DNA of 64,000 nt. Source: Hydrogenophaga borbori (GTDB lineage Bacteria; Pseudomonadota; Gammaproteobacteria; Burkholderiales; Burkholderiaceae_C). A program made the position numbers and the translations under genes. Position 1 is the first letter of the stretch. Each line of letters starts with the position of its first letter. The notes beneath the pieces are model-generated. The model did no database searches. It saw only the letters and a list, made by a program, of their open reading frames with translations, and was not told where the DNA came from. The stretch spans positions 231,142-295,141 of the forward strand of contig NZ_QVLS01000007.1 in NCBI RefSeq assembly GCF_003417535.1. Reading direction: 5' to 3'. Below, in pieces: positions 9,917 to 22,220 of this stretch.

Positions 9917-12517
9917 ATGTCCAACTTCCTCGCCGACTACCGCGCCCACGCCGCCGAACGCGCCGCGCTGGGCATCCCGCCGCTGCCGCTGTCCGCGCAG
10001 CAGGTGGCCGAGCTGATCGAGCTGATCAAGAACCCGCCGGCCGGTGAAGACGCCTTCCTGCTGGACCTGCTCACCCACCGCGTGCCGCCGGGCGTGGACG
10101 ACGCCGCCAAGGTCAAGGCCAGCTTCCTGGCCGCCGTGGCGCACGGCGACCTCAAGGTCGGCCTGGTGAGCAAAGCCAAGGCCACCGAGCTGCTGGGCAC
10201 CATGGTGGGCGGCTACAACGTGCACCCGCTGATCGAGCTGCTCGACGACGCCGAGGTGGCCGCCGTGGCCGCCGACGGCTTGAAGAAGACGCTGCTGATG
10301 TTCGACTACTTCAACGACGTCGCGGCCAAGGCCAAGGCCGGCAACGCCAAGGCGCAAGAGGTGATGAAGAGCTGGGCCGACGCCGAGTGGTTCACCAGCC
10401 GCCCCGAGGTGCCGAAGTCCATCACCGTGACCGTCTTCAAGGTGCCCGGCGAAACCAACACCGACGACCTGTCGCCCGCGCCCGACGCCTGGAGCCGCCC
10501 CGACATCCCGCTGCACTACCTGGCGATGCTCAAAAACACGCGCCCCGACGCGGCCTTCAAGCCCGAGGAAGACGGCAAGCGCGGCCCGATGCAGTTCATC
10601 GACGACCTGAAGAAGAAGGGCCACCTCGTGGCCTACGTGGGCGATGTGGTGGGCACGGGCTCCAGCCGCAAGTCGGCCACCAACTCGGTGATCTGGGCCA
10701 CCGGCCAGGACATCCCCTTCGTGCCCAACAAGCGCTTCGGTGGCGTCACGCTCGGCGGCAAGATCGCGCCGATCTTCTTCAACACGCAGGAAGACTCGGG
10801 CTCGCTGCCGATCGAGGTGGACGTCTCCCAGCTGGAGATGGGCGACGTGATCGAGGTGCTGCCCTACGACGGCAAGCTCACCAAGAATGGCAGCACCGTC
10901 GCCGAGTTCAAGCTCAAGAGCGACGTGCTGTTCGACGAGGTGCGTGCCGGCGGCCGCATCAACCTCATCATTGGCCGCAGCCTCACCGCCAAGGCGCGTG
11001 AATTCCTGGGCCTGCCGGCGTCCACCGTGTTCCGCCTGCCGCAGGCGCCGGTGGCCAGCAAGGCCGGCTTCACCCTGGCGCAGAAGATGGTGGGCCGCGC
11101 CGTCGGCCTGCCCGAAGGCCAGGGCGTGCGCCCCGGCACCTACTGCGAGCCGCGCATGACCACCGTGGGCAGCCAGGACACCACCGGCCCCATGACGCGC
11201 GACGAACTGAAGGACCTGGCCTGCCTGGGCTTCAGCGCCGACATGGTGATGCAGTCCTTCTGCCACACCGCCGCCTACCCCAAGCCGGTGGACGTGAAGA
11301 CCCACCGCGAGCTGCCGGCCTTCATCAGCAACCGCGGCGGCGTGGCCTTGCGCCCCGGCGACGGCGTGATCCACAGCTGGCTCAACCGCCTGCTGCTGCC
11401 CGACACCGTGGGCACCGGCGGCGACTCGCACACCCGCTTCCCCATCGGCATCAGCTTCCCGGCCGGCTCCGGCCTGGTGGCCTTCGGCGCCGCCACCGGC
11501 GTGATGCCGCTGGACATGCCCGAGTCGGTGCTGGTGCGCTTCAAGGGCCAGATGCAGCCGGGCGTGACCCTGCGCGACCTGGTGCACGCCATTCCCTACG
11601 CCGCCATCAAGGCGGGCTTGCTGACCGTGGCCAAGGCCGGCAAGAAGAACATCTTCTCGGGCCGCATCCTCGAGATCGAGGGCCTGCCCGATCTGAAGGT
11701 CGAACAGGCCTTCGAGCTGTCCGACGCCTCGGCCGAGCGCTCGGCCGCCGGCTGCACGATCAAGCTCAACAAAGAGCCCGTGATCGAGTACCTGAACTCG
11801 AACGTCGTGCTCATGAAGAACATGATCGCCGAGGGCTACCAGGACAAGCGCACGCTGGAGCGCCGCATCCAGAAGGTGCAGGAGTGGCTGGCGAACCCGC
11901 AACTGCTCGAGGCCGACAAGGACGCCGAGTACGCCGCCGTGATCGAGATCGACCTGAACGAGCTCAAGGAGCCCGTGCTCTGCTGCCCCAACGACCCGGA
12001 CGACGCCAAGCTGCTGTCCGACGTGGCCGGCACCAAGATCGACGAAGCCTTCATCGGCTCGTGCATGACCAACATCGGCCACTTCCGCGCCGCGGCCAAG
12101 CTGCTCGGTGGCCAGCGCGACATCCCGGTCAAGCTGTGGGTGGCACCGCCCACCAAGATGGACGAGAGCGAGCTCATCAAGGAAGGCCACTACGCCGCCT
12201 TCGGCACGGCCGGCGCACGCACCGAAATGCCGGGCTGCAGCCTGTGCATGGGCAACCAGGCCCAGGTGCGCGAAGGCGCCACGGTGGTGTCCACCAGCAC
12301 CCGCAACTTCCCCAACCGCCTGGGCAAGAACACCAACGTGTTCCTGGCCTCGGCCGAGCTGGCGGCCATCGCCTCCAAGCTGGGCCGCATCCCGACCGTG
12401 GCCGAGTACCACGCCGAGATGGGCATCATCAACCAGGACGCCGCCAGCGTGTACCGCTACATGAACTTCGACCAGATCGAGGAGTACGCGGAAACAGCCA
12501 AGGGCGTGACGGTCTGA
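9917..12517 (+). CDS. acnB: Aconitate hydratase B / 2-methylisocitrate dehydratase
   Basis: An 866-residue AcnB-type aconitase: an N-terminal HEAT-like domain (from [29 protein letters not shown]), a swivel domain placed N-terminally as in this family, then the catalytic domains. Cluster-ligand regions [13 protein letters not shown] and [12 protein letters not shown] are visible, as are [11 protein letters not shown] and [13 protein letters not shown]. It interconverts citrate and isocitrate and probably serves the methylcitrate cycle. It ends the mdh-tam-citE-acnB unit, before a strong terminator. Confidence 0.97.
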   Translation: MSNFLADYRAHAAERAALGIPPLPLSAQQVAELIELIKNPPAGEDAFLLDLLTHRVPPGVDDAAKVKASFLAAVAHGDLKVGLVSKAKATELLGTMVGGYNVHPLIELLDDAEVAAVAADGLKKTLLMFDYFNDVAAKAKAGNAKAQEVMKSWADAEWFTSRPEVPKSITVTVFKVPGETNTDDLSPAPDAWSRPDIPLHYLAMLKNTRPDAAFKPEEDGKRGPMQFIDDLKKKGHLVAYVGDVVGTGSSRKSATNSVIWATGQDIPFVPNKRFGGVTLGGKIAPIFFNTQEDSGSLPIEVDVSQLEMGDVIEVLPYDGKLTKNGSTVAEFKLKSDVLFDEVRAGGRINLIIGRSLTAKAREFLGLPASTVFRLPQAPVASKAGFTLAQKMVGRAVGLPEGQGVRPGTYCEPRMTTVGSQDTTGPMTRDELKDLACLGFSADMVMQSFCHTAAYPKPVDVKTHRELPAFISNRGGVALRPGDGVIHSWLNRLLLPDTVGTGGDSHTRFPIGISFPAGSGLVAFGAATGVMPLDMPESVLVRFKGQMQPGVTLRDLVHAIPYAAIKAGLLTVAKAGKKNIFSGRILEIEGLPDLKVEQAFELSDASAERSAAGCTIKLNKEPVIEYLNSNVVLMKNMIAEGYQDKRTLERRIQKVQEWLANPQLLEADKDAEYAAVIEIDLNELKEPVLCCPNDPDDAKLLSDVAGTKIDEAFIGSCMTNIGHFRAAAKLLGGQRDIPVKLWVAPPTKMDESELIKEGHYAAFGTAGARTEMPGCSLCMGNQAQVREGATVVSTSTRNFPNRLGKNTNVFLASAELAAIASKLGRIPTVAEYHAEMGIINQDAASVYRYMNFDQIEEYAETAKGVTV

Positions 12518-12550
12518 GACCGGGCGGCCGGCAGGCCGCGCTGAAACGGC

Positions 12551-12585
12551 AATGGCGCCACCTGAAAGGGTGGCGCCATTGTTTT
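12551..12585 (+). terminator. Rho-independent terminator of acnB
   Basis: Perfect 12-bp inverted repeat 12551-12562 / 12569-12580 (AATGGCGCCACC and its complement) with a 6-nt loop, then GTTTT. It lies 33 bp after the acnB stop. It separates the TCA operon from the convergent effector-like gene. Confidence 0.8.
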
Positions 12586-12637
12586 GGCGGGTGCAGCGCT
12601 GCCGGTAGGGCCACGCCGCTTGGCCTCGACCCTAAGG

Positions 12638-14287
12638 TCACAAGGCAATCCCGCGCTTGGCGGCCACCGCTTTGATGGCTTTTTCATGATCGAGCGCAGC
12701 TGTGCTGATGATGTCCAGTTCGTCCATTCGGGCCAACTCGTCAGCGGTGGCGGCGCCCGCAGTCTTTTTCGGAAGCAGACTCGACCATTCCTTCACAGCT
12801 TGCGTGTGCCGCTGGTATTGGAGGTCTTTGCTCATCGACAGCAGGCTCCGCTGCGCTTGAGGATCCGTGATTCGCGCGAGCTGCCGCTCAAGGTCTGCAA
12901 TGGCCGTGGTTTGTTCGGCCATCAGATTCCCTCTCAGTTGGCTCTTCTTTTGTTCGGCCGCCCGTGCCAGGTCGTGTTGGCGGTATGTCTCCTGCTGCGC
13001 CAAGCGATCGTCGGCTTTCTGGTTCTGCGGCTTGACCGGCCGCGATGGGACTGGCTGCGACCGCTGCTGCGGTTTGGCCGGCGGCGAGAGGACCGGTTGC
13101 GGTGTCGCGCCCTTGCGCTGCTGTTGATTGGCCAATGGTTGTGGCGATGCCTTCGGCTGGGGCGCAGGGACGGCGTCCTCCGTCACGGACATTTCGATCG
13201 TTTTTTGTGAATCCGTGGCCGACACTTCGGCGCTGGAATCGGCCCCGTCTTCATCGGAGGAGCTGCCGCCATCCGTGTCGGGGTCGTCGGTGCGCAGGGA
13301 TCGGGGAATCTGCTTGCCCGAGCCGGAAATCGTGGCGTCGCCATCGCTCGGTTGGCTCTTGATCGAGCGCGAATCCGATTCCTCCATCTCCGAGTGCTCA
13401 AGTGAAGATGCCTTGCGACCGTTTCTTCGGGTCAGCGGGTCGAACGTCGGGCTGTCGTGAGGGGCCGATTGCTCTTTGTCGAGCTTCAACCTGGTGAGCT
13501 CGGCCTGCTTCGTCGCATCGGCCCGGCGCGCCAACGCAGACGCCTTGAGGGCCTGAATATCCAAAGGCGCTGCCGCGCTGTCGAGCAAACCGGCCGAAGC
13601 ACCGATCTTTTGTGTCTCTTTCAAGGCGTCGATGCCTTGGTCGAAAAAGCGGTCGAGCAGCGGCTTGACGGCATCCGGCGACAGCCCTTGTTTCACACAT
13701 TCCCGCAAGACAAGTTCATGCATGCCCAGGCAGAACAGGCCCCACTGGGTCTGTTGCTCTATTTGCAGCTGGGCTTTGTCGACAACGCTGGGCGTGACAC
13801 TGGACGCGGCGCTGGGAGTCGGGTGCAGGTTCGGGGGGATGCCTGCGTCGGGTATATCAAAGGAGGGATTGGGCGTCTCGGGTGGCGTTGCCGGGCCGGG
13901 CCCGCCGGCCGCGGGACCCTGGCTCAGTGGAGTGGGGGAATCTGTTGGGCCGAATATCCGAGGTACGGCCTGCCCATCGGCGGTGAAGCCGGCATATCGG
14001 CCGGTGCCCCTGTCCTTGTCCAGCCAATCGAAGGGGTTCTCGCCTGGCGCAGGCCCCTCGAACGCCAGATTGGAGGCGTTGAGGTTGACCGGGGGTTGAT
14101 GATGGTCCGCAAAAACCCGAGGGTCGCCAGGGGGAGCCGTATGGCTGCTGGCCGCTGGTGTCTCGACCGGTCGCGTTCGTTCCATGACGCCCTGGGACGA
14201 GCCTCGCGGCGGAACCTCTGGCGGGCGGCGACTGTTGGGGTTGTGCGCAAGCGCGGGAGAGCGGGTTCCGGTGGTTTTGGGGATCAT
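12638..14287 (-). CDS. Candidate type III secreted effector, Pro-rich and coiled-coil (islet 1)
   Basis: A 549-residue protein with no domain I recognise. Residues 1-150 are Pro/Ser/Gly-rich and look disordered, apart from NASNLAFEG near residue 75, a motif shared with the 309-residue neighbour. Around 170-260 it looks helical (MHELVLRECVKQGLSPDAVKPLLDRFFDQG). Residues 265-345 are Ser/Asp/Glu-rich, 345-420 are Pro/Gln/Lys-rich, and the C-terminus is Gln/Lys-rich with coiled-coil character. No signal peptide or membrane helix is seen. It follows a CesT-like chaperone gene by 49 bp, under a promoter matching the HrpL consensus. Function is inferred from context only. It converges on the acnB terminator. 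Confidence 0.7.
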   Translation of the reverse strand: MIPKTTGTRSPALAHNPNSRRPPEVPPRGSSQGVMERTRPVETPAASSHTAPPGDPRVFADHHQPPVNLNASNLAFEGPAPGENPFDWLDKDRGTGRYAGFTADGQAVPRIFGPTDSPTPLSQGPAAGGPGPATPPETPNPSFDIPDAGIPPNLHPTPSAASSVTPSVVDKAQLQIEQQTQWGLFCLGMHELVLRECVKQGLSPDAVKPLLDRFFDQGIDALKETQKIGASAGLLDSAAAPLDIQALKASALARRADATKQAELTRLKLDKEQSAPHDSPTFDPLTRRNGRKASSLEHSEMEESDSRSIKSQPSDGDATISGSGKQIPRSLRTDDPDTDGGSSSDEDGADSSAEVSATDSQKTIEMSVTEDAVPAPQPKASPQPLANQQQRKGATPQPVLSPPAKPQQRSQPVPSRPVKPQNQKADDRLAQQETYRQHDLARAAEQKKSQLRGNLMAEQTTAIADLERQLARITDPQAQRSLLSMSKDLQYQRHTQAVKEWSSLLPKKTAGAATADELARMDELDIISTAALDHEKAIKAVAAKRGIAL

Positions 14288-14336
14288 GGGCAGTCAGGCT
14301 CAGTTATGGGGCGCGAGCAAGCGATGGGGTTCGGCA

Positions 14337-14801
14337 TCAGCCCCAGGTCGCTGCGCCGCCCGGGCTCAGGACGGATGGCTTCGGGGTTGGGGGCGGCGTG
14401 TCGCTGTGCAGCTCCTCCCGCCACTCCTTGACCTGCGCCACCGTGGCGGTGATGAGGTCCGCCAGCCAGGCCGGCCCGTCGGCTTCCTCGCTCGGCGGCG
14501 TGGCGGTGAGGCACAGCAGCGTGGTCTTGCGCAGGGGGTGAAAGCCGAAGCGCAGGTTGGGGTGGTCGGCGGTGCTCAGCTGCAGCGCGAGCAGCCGCTC
14601 GTGCACCGGGGCGCGCTGCTCGGCCCCGAAGAGCGCGATCTCGGCCAGCAACAGAAAGTGCGGGCGCGGTTCCTTGTGCTGGATTTCGACGTGAACACCG
14701 TCCAGGGTGACGGTGTGGCCCTGGCCCAGGGCGAAGGGGTCGGGCAGGCCCAGTTCCAGGCTGGCGCGGTGGCACAAGGTGATCAACTGGTCGGTGTTCA
14801 T
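14337..14801 (-). CDS. CesT-like class I type III secretion chaperone candidate (islet 1)
   Basis: A 154-residue protein. MNTDQLITLCHRASLELGLP, then DGVHVEIQHKE, FLLLAEIALFG and LLALQLSTAD follow the order of class I secretion chaperones: N-terminal helix, ligand-sheet strands, a helix starting near the middle, and a C-terminal helix (TATVAQVKEWREEL). The C-terminal 20 residues are Pro/Ser-rich. Such chaperones bind the N-terminal region of one effector and keep it secretion-competent. The perfect HrpL-type promoter 28 bp upstream and the Pro-rich gene directly downstream support this. The fold assignment is by eye and should be tested by HHpred or structure prediction. Confidence 0.72.
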   Translation of the reverse strand: MNTDQLITLCHRASLELGLPDPFALGQGHTVTLDGVHVEIQHKEPRPHFLLLAEIALFGAEQRAPVHERLLALQLSTADHPNLRFGFHPLRKTTLLCLTATPPSEEADGPAWLADLITATVAQVKEWREELHSDTPPPTPKPSVLSPGGAATWG

Positions 14802-14829
14802 GGCGGGCACCTGGGGTGGCGGTTCGGCT

Positions 14830-14857
14830 TGAGTGGCCGGTGCCGAGGGCGGGTTCC
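14830..14857 (-). promoter_or_regulatory. HrpL-type (ECF sigma) hrp box A
   Basis: Minus strand GGAACC-N15-CCACTCA, an exact match to the HrpL consensus GGAACC-N15/16-CCACNNA. The downstream element ends 28 bp before the ATG of the CesT-like gene. Confidence 0.8.
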
Positions 14858-14899
14858 GGCCGCCCGTGCGGGGCGGCTCGGTCGGATGGCCGGTTCAGG

Positions 14900-15829
14900 T
14901 CATTTCCTGGACCGGCTGACGCGAACACCGGGCTCTGACCACCAGCGCTTGAGCGCCTCTCGCAGCCCGCCTTCCTTTTTCGTGGCGCGCCTGGCCGGCG
15001 AGTCCTGGCCGGTGCCAGTCGGCGTTGGCCGCGGCACATCTCCCTGGCTGGCGGAGCGCGTGCGCGCGAAGACGCCCGCCTTCCAGGTGGTGGTGGCGCC
15101 CCGTTGCGGGTCTGGCGGCACCGACGATGCCTTCGCCTGGGGCGGCGCGTGCCTGGCGTTCAGCGCCAGCAGTTCCTTTTTCAGGTCCGGATCGTTGTCG
15201 AGGTCGAAGTCGACCCCGTCGAACGCAGAGCGGTTGACGGGGGCTGTGGCCTTCGTGCCCGAGGAACCGTGGGGCGCGCCGCCACCGGGCGCCGTGCCCT
15301 CACGGCCGGTGCCGCGGCTCAGGGTGGGCGACAGTTCGCCGCGGGCACCTGCGGCAGGTCCGGCGAGCTTTCTCATGGTGGGGGGCAGCGGGTTGCTGTC
15401 GGCTTCGGCGAAGCGCTGCTGGGCGCGGGCGGCTTGGTAATGCTGCTCGAACTCCTGCTTGGCGTCTGCCCACGACGTGCCCTCCGGCGGCGAAAGGTCG
15501 AACGAAACGCCTTCAAAGGTGCTGGCTTCTTGCTGGAAGCGGAGCCGAAGTTCCGCTGGCGTGCCCGACCTGCCGCTGCCCGGCGGGCGCGCCGCCGCGC
15601 CGGTAGGGGCCCGCGGTGCGGAGGGCCGCGGGAGCCCCGCGCCGCCGAACCTCAGGTTGGACGCGTGCTGCTCGATGGGTGGCGACGAGGACGCGGCGCC
15701 GGGCGTGGTCGCGGGCCCGACGGGGGGCTGGGTGGCCGGTGTGGTGGGCGCGGGGCCCCGAGCGCCCCGGGGTGCTGGCGGCAACACCGTGGGGCGAACA
15801 CCAGGGGAGTGGGTGAGGGAGACCGGCAT
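14900..15829 (-). CDS. Candidate type III effector-like protein with two FxGVxFDL motifs
   Basis: A 309-residue, Pro/Ala/Gly-rich protein with no known domain. Visible features are HASNLRFGG near residue 55, like NASNLAFEG in the 549-residue protein, and two copies of a short motif, FEGVSFDL (about 104) and FDGVDFDL (about 203), each followed by an acidic/helical stretch. The C-terminus is basic (LREALKRWW through VSRSRK). A GAGG Shine-Dalgarno lies 6 bp before the ATG. It is upstream of the islet 1 chaperone on the same strand, with a 98-bp gap holding hrp box A. A degenerate hrp box lies 93 bp upstream. Composition alone does not prove expression. Confidence 0.6.
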   Translation of the reverse strand: MPVSLTHSPGVRPTVLPPAPRGARGPAPTTPATQPPVGPATTPGAASSSPPIEQHASNLRFGGAGLPRPSAPRAPTGAAARPPGSGRSGTPAELRLRFQQEASTFEGVSFDLSPPEGTSWADAKQEFEQHYQAARAQQRFAEADSNPLPPTMRKLAGPAAGARGELSPTLSRGTGREGTAPGGGAPHGSSGTKATAPVNRSAFDGVDFDLDNDPDLKKELLALNARHAPPQAKASSVPPDPQRGATTTWKAGVFARTRSASQGDVPRPTPTGTGQDSPARRATKKEGGLREALKRWWSEPGVRVSRSRK

Positions 15830-15922
15830 AGAGACCTCGGGGGTGAAGAAACAGGGCGGACGCGCTGGGCGGGTCGGTCCCGCGTCGCTGCGCCCACTGG
15901 CGGTGCATAGGCCAGTGCTGTT

Positions 15923-15950
15923 TGGTCGGGTGCTTGCCGAAGGCGGTTCC
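15923..15950 (-). promoter_or_regulatory. Degenerate HrpL-type box D
   Basis: Minus strand GGAACC-N15-CCGACCA. The upstream hexamer and spacing match the other three boxes, but the downstream element differs from CCACNNA at two fixed positions. It lies 93 bp upstream of the 309-residue gene, further than the other boxes. Confidence 0.35.
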
Positions 15951-16021
15951 AGCCGGCCACCCCCCCCAGGGCCCGACCAGATGGCCGAGTGCGGACGGCC
16001 AGCGCCGCGCCGCCCGATGGT

Positions 16022-16849
16022 TCAGGCCGTCGGCGCCATGGCGCGCAGCCGCTCGGCCGTGGCCTCGTCGGCCGGGAAGAAGGTCTCCAGCGCCAGTTCC
16101 TGCAGGGTGATGTCCACCGCCGTGCCGAACACGGTGGTGGTGCTGATCAGGTTCAGCTCTCCGAGCGGCGTGTCGAGGCGAAAAGGCATGAGCACGCCCA
16201 GGTGCTCGCCGGGCAGGGCGTGGTGGCCGTCGCCGTGGCCGCCGGCCGGGGCGGGCAGGGCGCGCAGTTCCTCGGCCAACTCGGCCAGGGCGGCGTCGCC
16301 GGTGGTGGCGATCTGCTGGCGCAGGCGCTCCAGCAGGTGCTCGCGCCACTGCGGCAGGTTGTGGATGCGCGGCGCCAGGCCTTGCGGGTGCAGGCTCAGG
16401 CGCAGCACGTTCACGGGCGGCTGCAGCAGTTGCGGCGCCATGCCTTGCATCAGCAGCGGCACCAGCCGGTTGTGCATCACCAGGTTCCAGTGCCGGTCCA
16501 TGGCCAGCGCGGGCCAGGGCTCGTGCGCGTCCAGGATGCGCTGCACGGCGGCGCGCGCCGCCGCCATGGCCGGGTCGTCGAGCGTGCGCTCGCGGTACAT
16601 GGGCGCGAAGCCGGCCGCCACCAGCAGGGCGTTGCGCTCGCGCGGCGGCACCTGCAGGCGCTCGGACAGGCGCATCACCATCTCGCGGCTGGGGCTGGCG
16701 CGGCCGGTTTCCACGCAGCTCAGGTGGCGCGTGGAGACCTCCGCCTGCAGGGCGAGCTCGAGTTGGCTCAGGCGGCGGCGCTGGCGCCAGTGGCGCAGGT
16801 GGTCCCCGAAAGGCAGGGGGGCGGCGTGGTGGGGGCGGTGGGCGTGCAT
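16022..16849 (-). CDS. XRE-family transcriptional regulator with MmyB-like ligand-binding domain
   Basis: A 275-residue protein. Residues 12-75 form an XRE helix-turn-helix (FGDHLRHWRQRRRLSQLELAL, then STRHLSCVETGRASPSREMV). The rest, beginning ALLVAAGFAPMYRERTLDDP, is the MmyB-like domain typical of this single-component regulator group. These proteins often control a divergently transcribed neighbour. Here that is a small membrane protein, and the gap holds a 19-bp near-perfect palindrome. The ligand is unknown. Confidence 0.88.
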   Translation of the reverse strand: MHAHRPHHAAPLPFGDHLRHWRQRRRLSQLELALQAEVSTRHLSCVETGRASPSREMVMRLSERLQVPPRERNALLVAAGFAPMYRERTLDDPAMAAARAAVQRILDAHEPWPALAMDRHWNLVMHNRLVPLLMQGMAPQLLQPPVNVLRLSLHPQGLAPRIHNLPQWREHLLERLRQQIATTGDAALAELAEELRALPAPAGGHGDGHHALPGEHLGVLMPFRLDTPLGELNLISTTTVFGTAVDITLQELALETFFPADEATAERLRAMAPTA

Positions 16850-16881
16850 GGCCGCATGGTAGGCCGGGTGGGGGCGGCGGC

Positions 16882-16900
16882 CATGACCTGGCAGGTCATG
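16882..16900. promoter_or_regulatory. Palindromic operator of the XRE/MmyB regulator
   Basis: CATGACCTGGCAGGTCATG: two perfect 9-bp arms around one central base, in the 111-bp divergent gap between the XRE gene and the 137-residue membrane protein gene. Symmetry and position suggest the regulator's binding site. Confidence 0.65.
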
Positions 16901-16960
16901 GACCCGCTGCGGGGTCGCCGACACGATGGGCGCCATGTTCAACCCCCTCAGGAGCCCCAC

Positions 16961-17374
16961 ATGAGCCTCTCGACCTTGCGCCTCTCCACCACCCACCTGC
17001 GCCGCGTGCTCGCGCTGGACGCCATCTCGGGCGCCGGCGCCGCCGTGCTGCACCTGGCCTTCGCCGGTTCGCTGGCCGGCTGGCTCGGCCTGTCCCAGGG
17101 CCTGATCACCGCCGCCGGCTGGGCGCTGCTGGCCTATGTGGCGCTGGCGGCCATCCTGGCGCGCCAGGTGGCGCCCGCGCGCGGACCGCTGATGGTGCTG
17201 ATCGTGGGCAACGTCCTGTGGGGCGTCGCCTGCCTGGCGCTGGCCTGGGGCGGTGACAGCGGCGTGACGGCGCTGGGCCAGGCCTACCTGACGGTGCTGG
17301 CGGTGGCGGTGCTGGCTTTGGCCGACCTGGAGTTCCTGGGCTGGCGCGCGCCGGTCCAGCGCCTGGCGGTCTGA
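16961..17374 (+). CDS. Small four-helix membrane protein
   Basis: A 137-residue protein, almost wholly hydrophobic, with four predicted membrane helices at about 20-43, 50-68, 76-97 and 105-126. The start is LSTTHLRRVLALDAISGAG. I do not recognise a named family; it resembles small integral-membrane hypothetical proteins paired with XRE/MmyB regulators. The ATG follows AGGAG at 9 bp spacing. It is probably the main target of the divergent regulator. Confidence 0.78.
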   Translation: MSLSTLRLSTTHLRRVLALDAISGAGAAVLHLAFAGSLAGWLGLSQGLITAAGWALLAYVALAAILARQVAPARGPLMVLIVGNVLWGVACLALAWGGDSGVTALGQAYLTVLAVAVLALADLEFLGWRAPVQRLAV

Positions 17375-17479
17375 TTCCAGCAGGCACCCCCGGGGCAAAT
17401 CGCCGCCGCGCTTGCGGTGGCGCCAGAAGATCGCAGAATGGCCCTTGACCCGCATGGAACGATCTTCAGGAGCCACCGC

Positions 17480-20206
<2,727 letters not shown>

Positions 20207-20262
20207 GCCGGTCGGCGCATCGCGGCATCATGTGACCCACAGCTTCTTCGTCGGGGGTCGCG

Positions 20263-21189
20263 ATGCGAAAGACAGCGAAGTACAGCCCCTCGCGCCGCGC
20301 GGCCCCGCCGGTCGACGCGCGGCCGGGGGCGCAGGCCATCGAGCCGGCCGCCGCGGCGGCCGTGCCAGCGCGGCCCGTTCGCCGCTGGCGCGGCGCCCTG
20401 GCGCGCGGCGCGGCCAGCCCCCGCGTCATGTGGGCGGCCATCGCCCTGCTGTCCATCGCCCTGATCGTGCTGGTGTGGCAGCGCCAGGCGGGCGGCGCCG
20501 CCGCGCTCACGCAGAAGGACATCGACGCCGCCGTGCTGCGCACGCTCACCACCCAGGTGATGCCCTCGCCGGCCGCGCGCGCGGCCGAGAAGATCCGCCC
20601 CGCCGTGGTGCGTGTGCTGTCCTACGGCAAGGACGAGAAGGGCAAGGAGACCGAGCAAGGGGTGGGCACCGGTGTGGTGATCATCGACAAGGGCGTGATC
20701 CTGACCAACCTGCACGTGGTGCAGGGCGCCGACCGGCTCAAGATCACCTTCGCCGACGGCAGCGAATCGGGCGCCACCGTCACCGGGGCGCAGCCCGAGA
20801 ACGACCTGGCCGTGCTGCAGGCCCAGACCATCCCCGACGACCTGATCGCGGCCACCCTTCGCTCCACCAACGACCTGAACGCCGGCGACCAGGTGGTGGC
20901 GGTGGGCTTTCCCTTCGGCATCGGGCCCTCGGTGTCGGCCGGCGTCATCTCCGGCTTCGACCGCGAGTTCAAGTCGCCCGAGGGCAAGCAGGTCATCGGC
21001 AACCTGATCCAGTTCGACGCCGCGGCCAACCCCGGCAATTCCGGCGGCCCGCTGGTCACCATGGACGGCGAGGTGGTCGGCATCGTCACCGGCATCCTCA
21101 ACCCCACCAGCGCCCGCACCTTCGTGGGCATCGGTTTTGCCGTGCCCATCGAAAGCGCCGCCAGCGCCGCGGGCCTGCCCCCGTTCTGA
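20263..21189 (+). CDS. Membrane-anchored trypsin-like (S1C, DegP-like) serine protease without PDZ
   Basis: A 308-residue protein with a cytoplasmic Ala/Pro/Arg-rich N-terminus (1-58), one membrane helix (about 59-78, MWAAIALLSIALIVLVW) and a periplasmic chymotrypsin-fold protease. The triad is visible: His in LTNLHVVQG, Asp in ENDLAVLQ, Ser in NPGNSGGPLV. No PDZ domain follows; the protein ends soon after GIGFAVPIESA. It lies 28 bp upstream of the moxR-DUF58-VWA genes and may be cotranscribed with them. Confidence 0.86.
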   Translation: MRKTAKYSPSRRAAPPVDARPGAQAIEPAAAAAVPARPVRRWRGALARGAASPRVMWAAIALLSIALIVLVWQRQAGGAAALTQKDIDAAVLRTLTTQVMPSPAARAAEKIRPAVVRVLSYGKDEKGKETEQGVGTGVVIIDKGVILTNLHVVQGADRLKITFADGSESGATVTGAQPENDLAVLQAQTIPDDLIAATLRSTNDLNAGDQVVAVGFPFGIGPSVSAGVISGFDREFKSPEGKQVIGNLIQFDAAANPGNSGGPLVTMDGEVVGIVTGILNPTSARTFVGIGFAVPIESAASAAGLPPF

Positions 21190-21217
21190 GCCCCTCATCC
21201 ACCGACCGGAGCCCTTC

Positions 21218-22219
<1,002 letters not shown>

Positions 22220-22220
22220 C

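Noticed and set aside
8834..12412. 1192-codon open frame on the minus strand opposite tam, citE and acnB
   Set aside because: It is antisense to well-conserved genes and its translation is His/Gly/Ala/Val-rich without any domain, as usual for antisense frames in GC-rich DNA.
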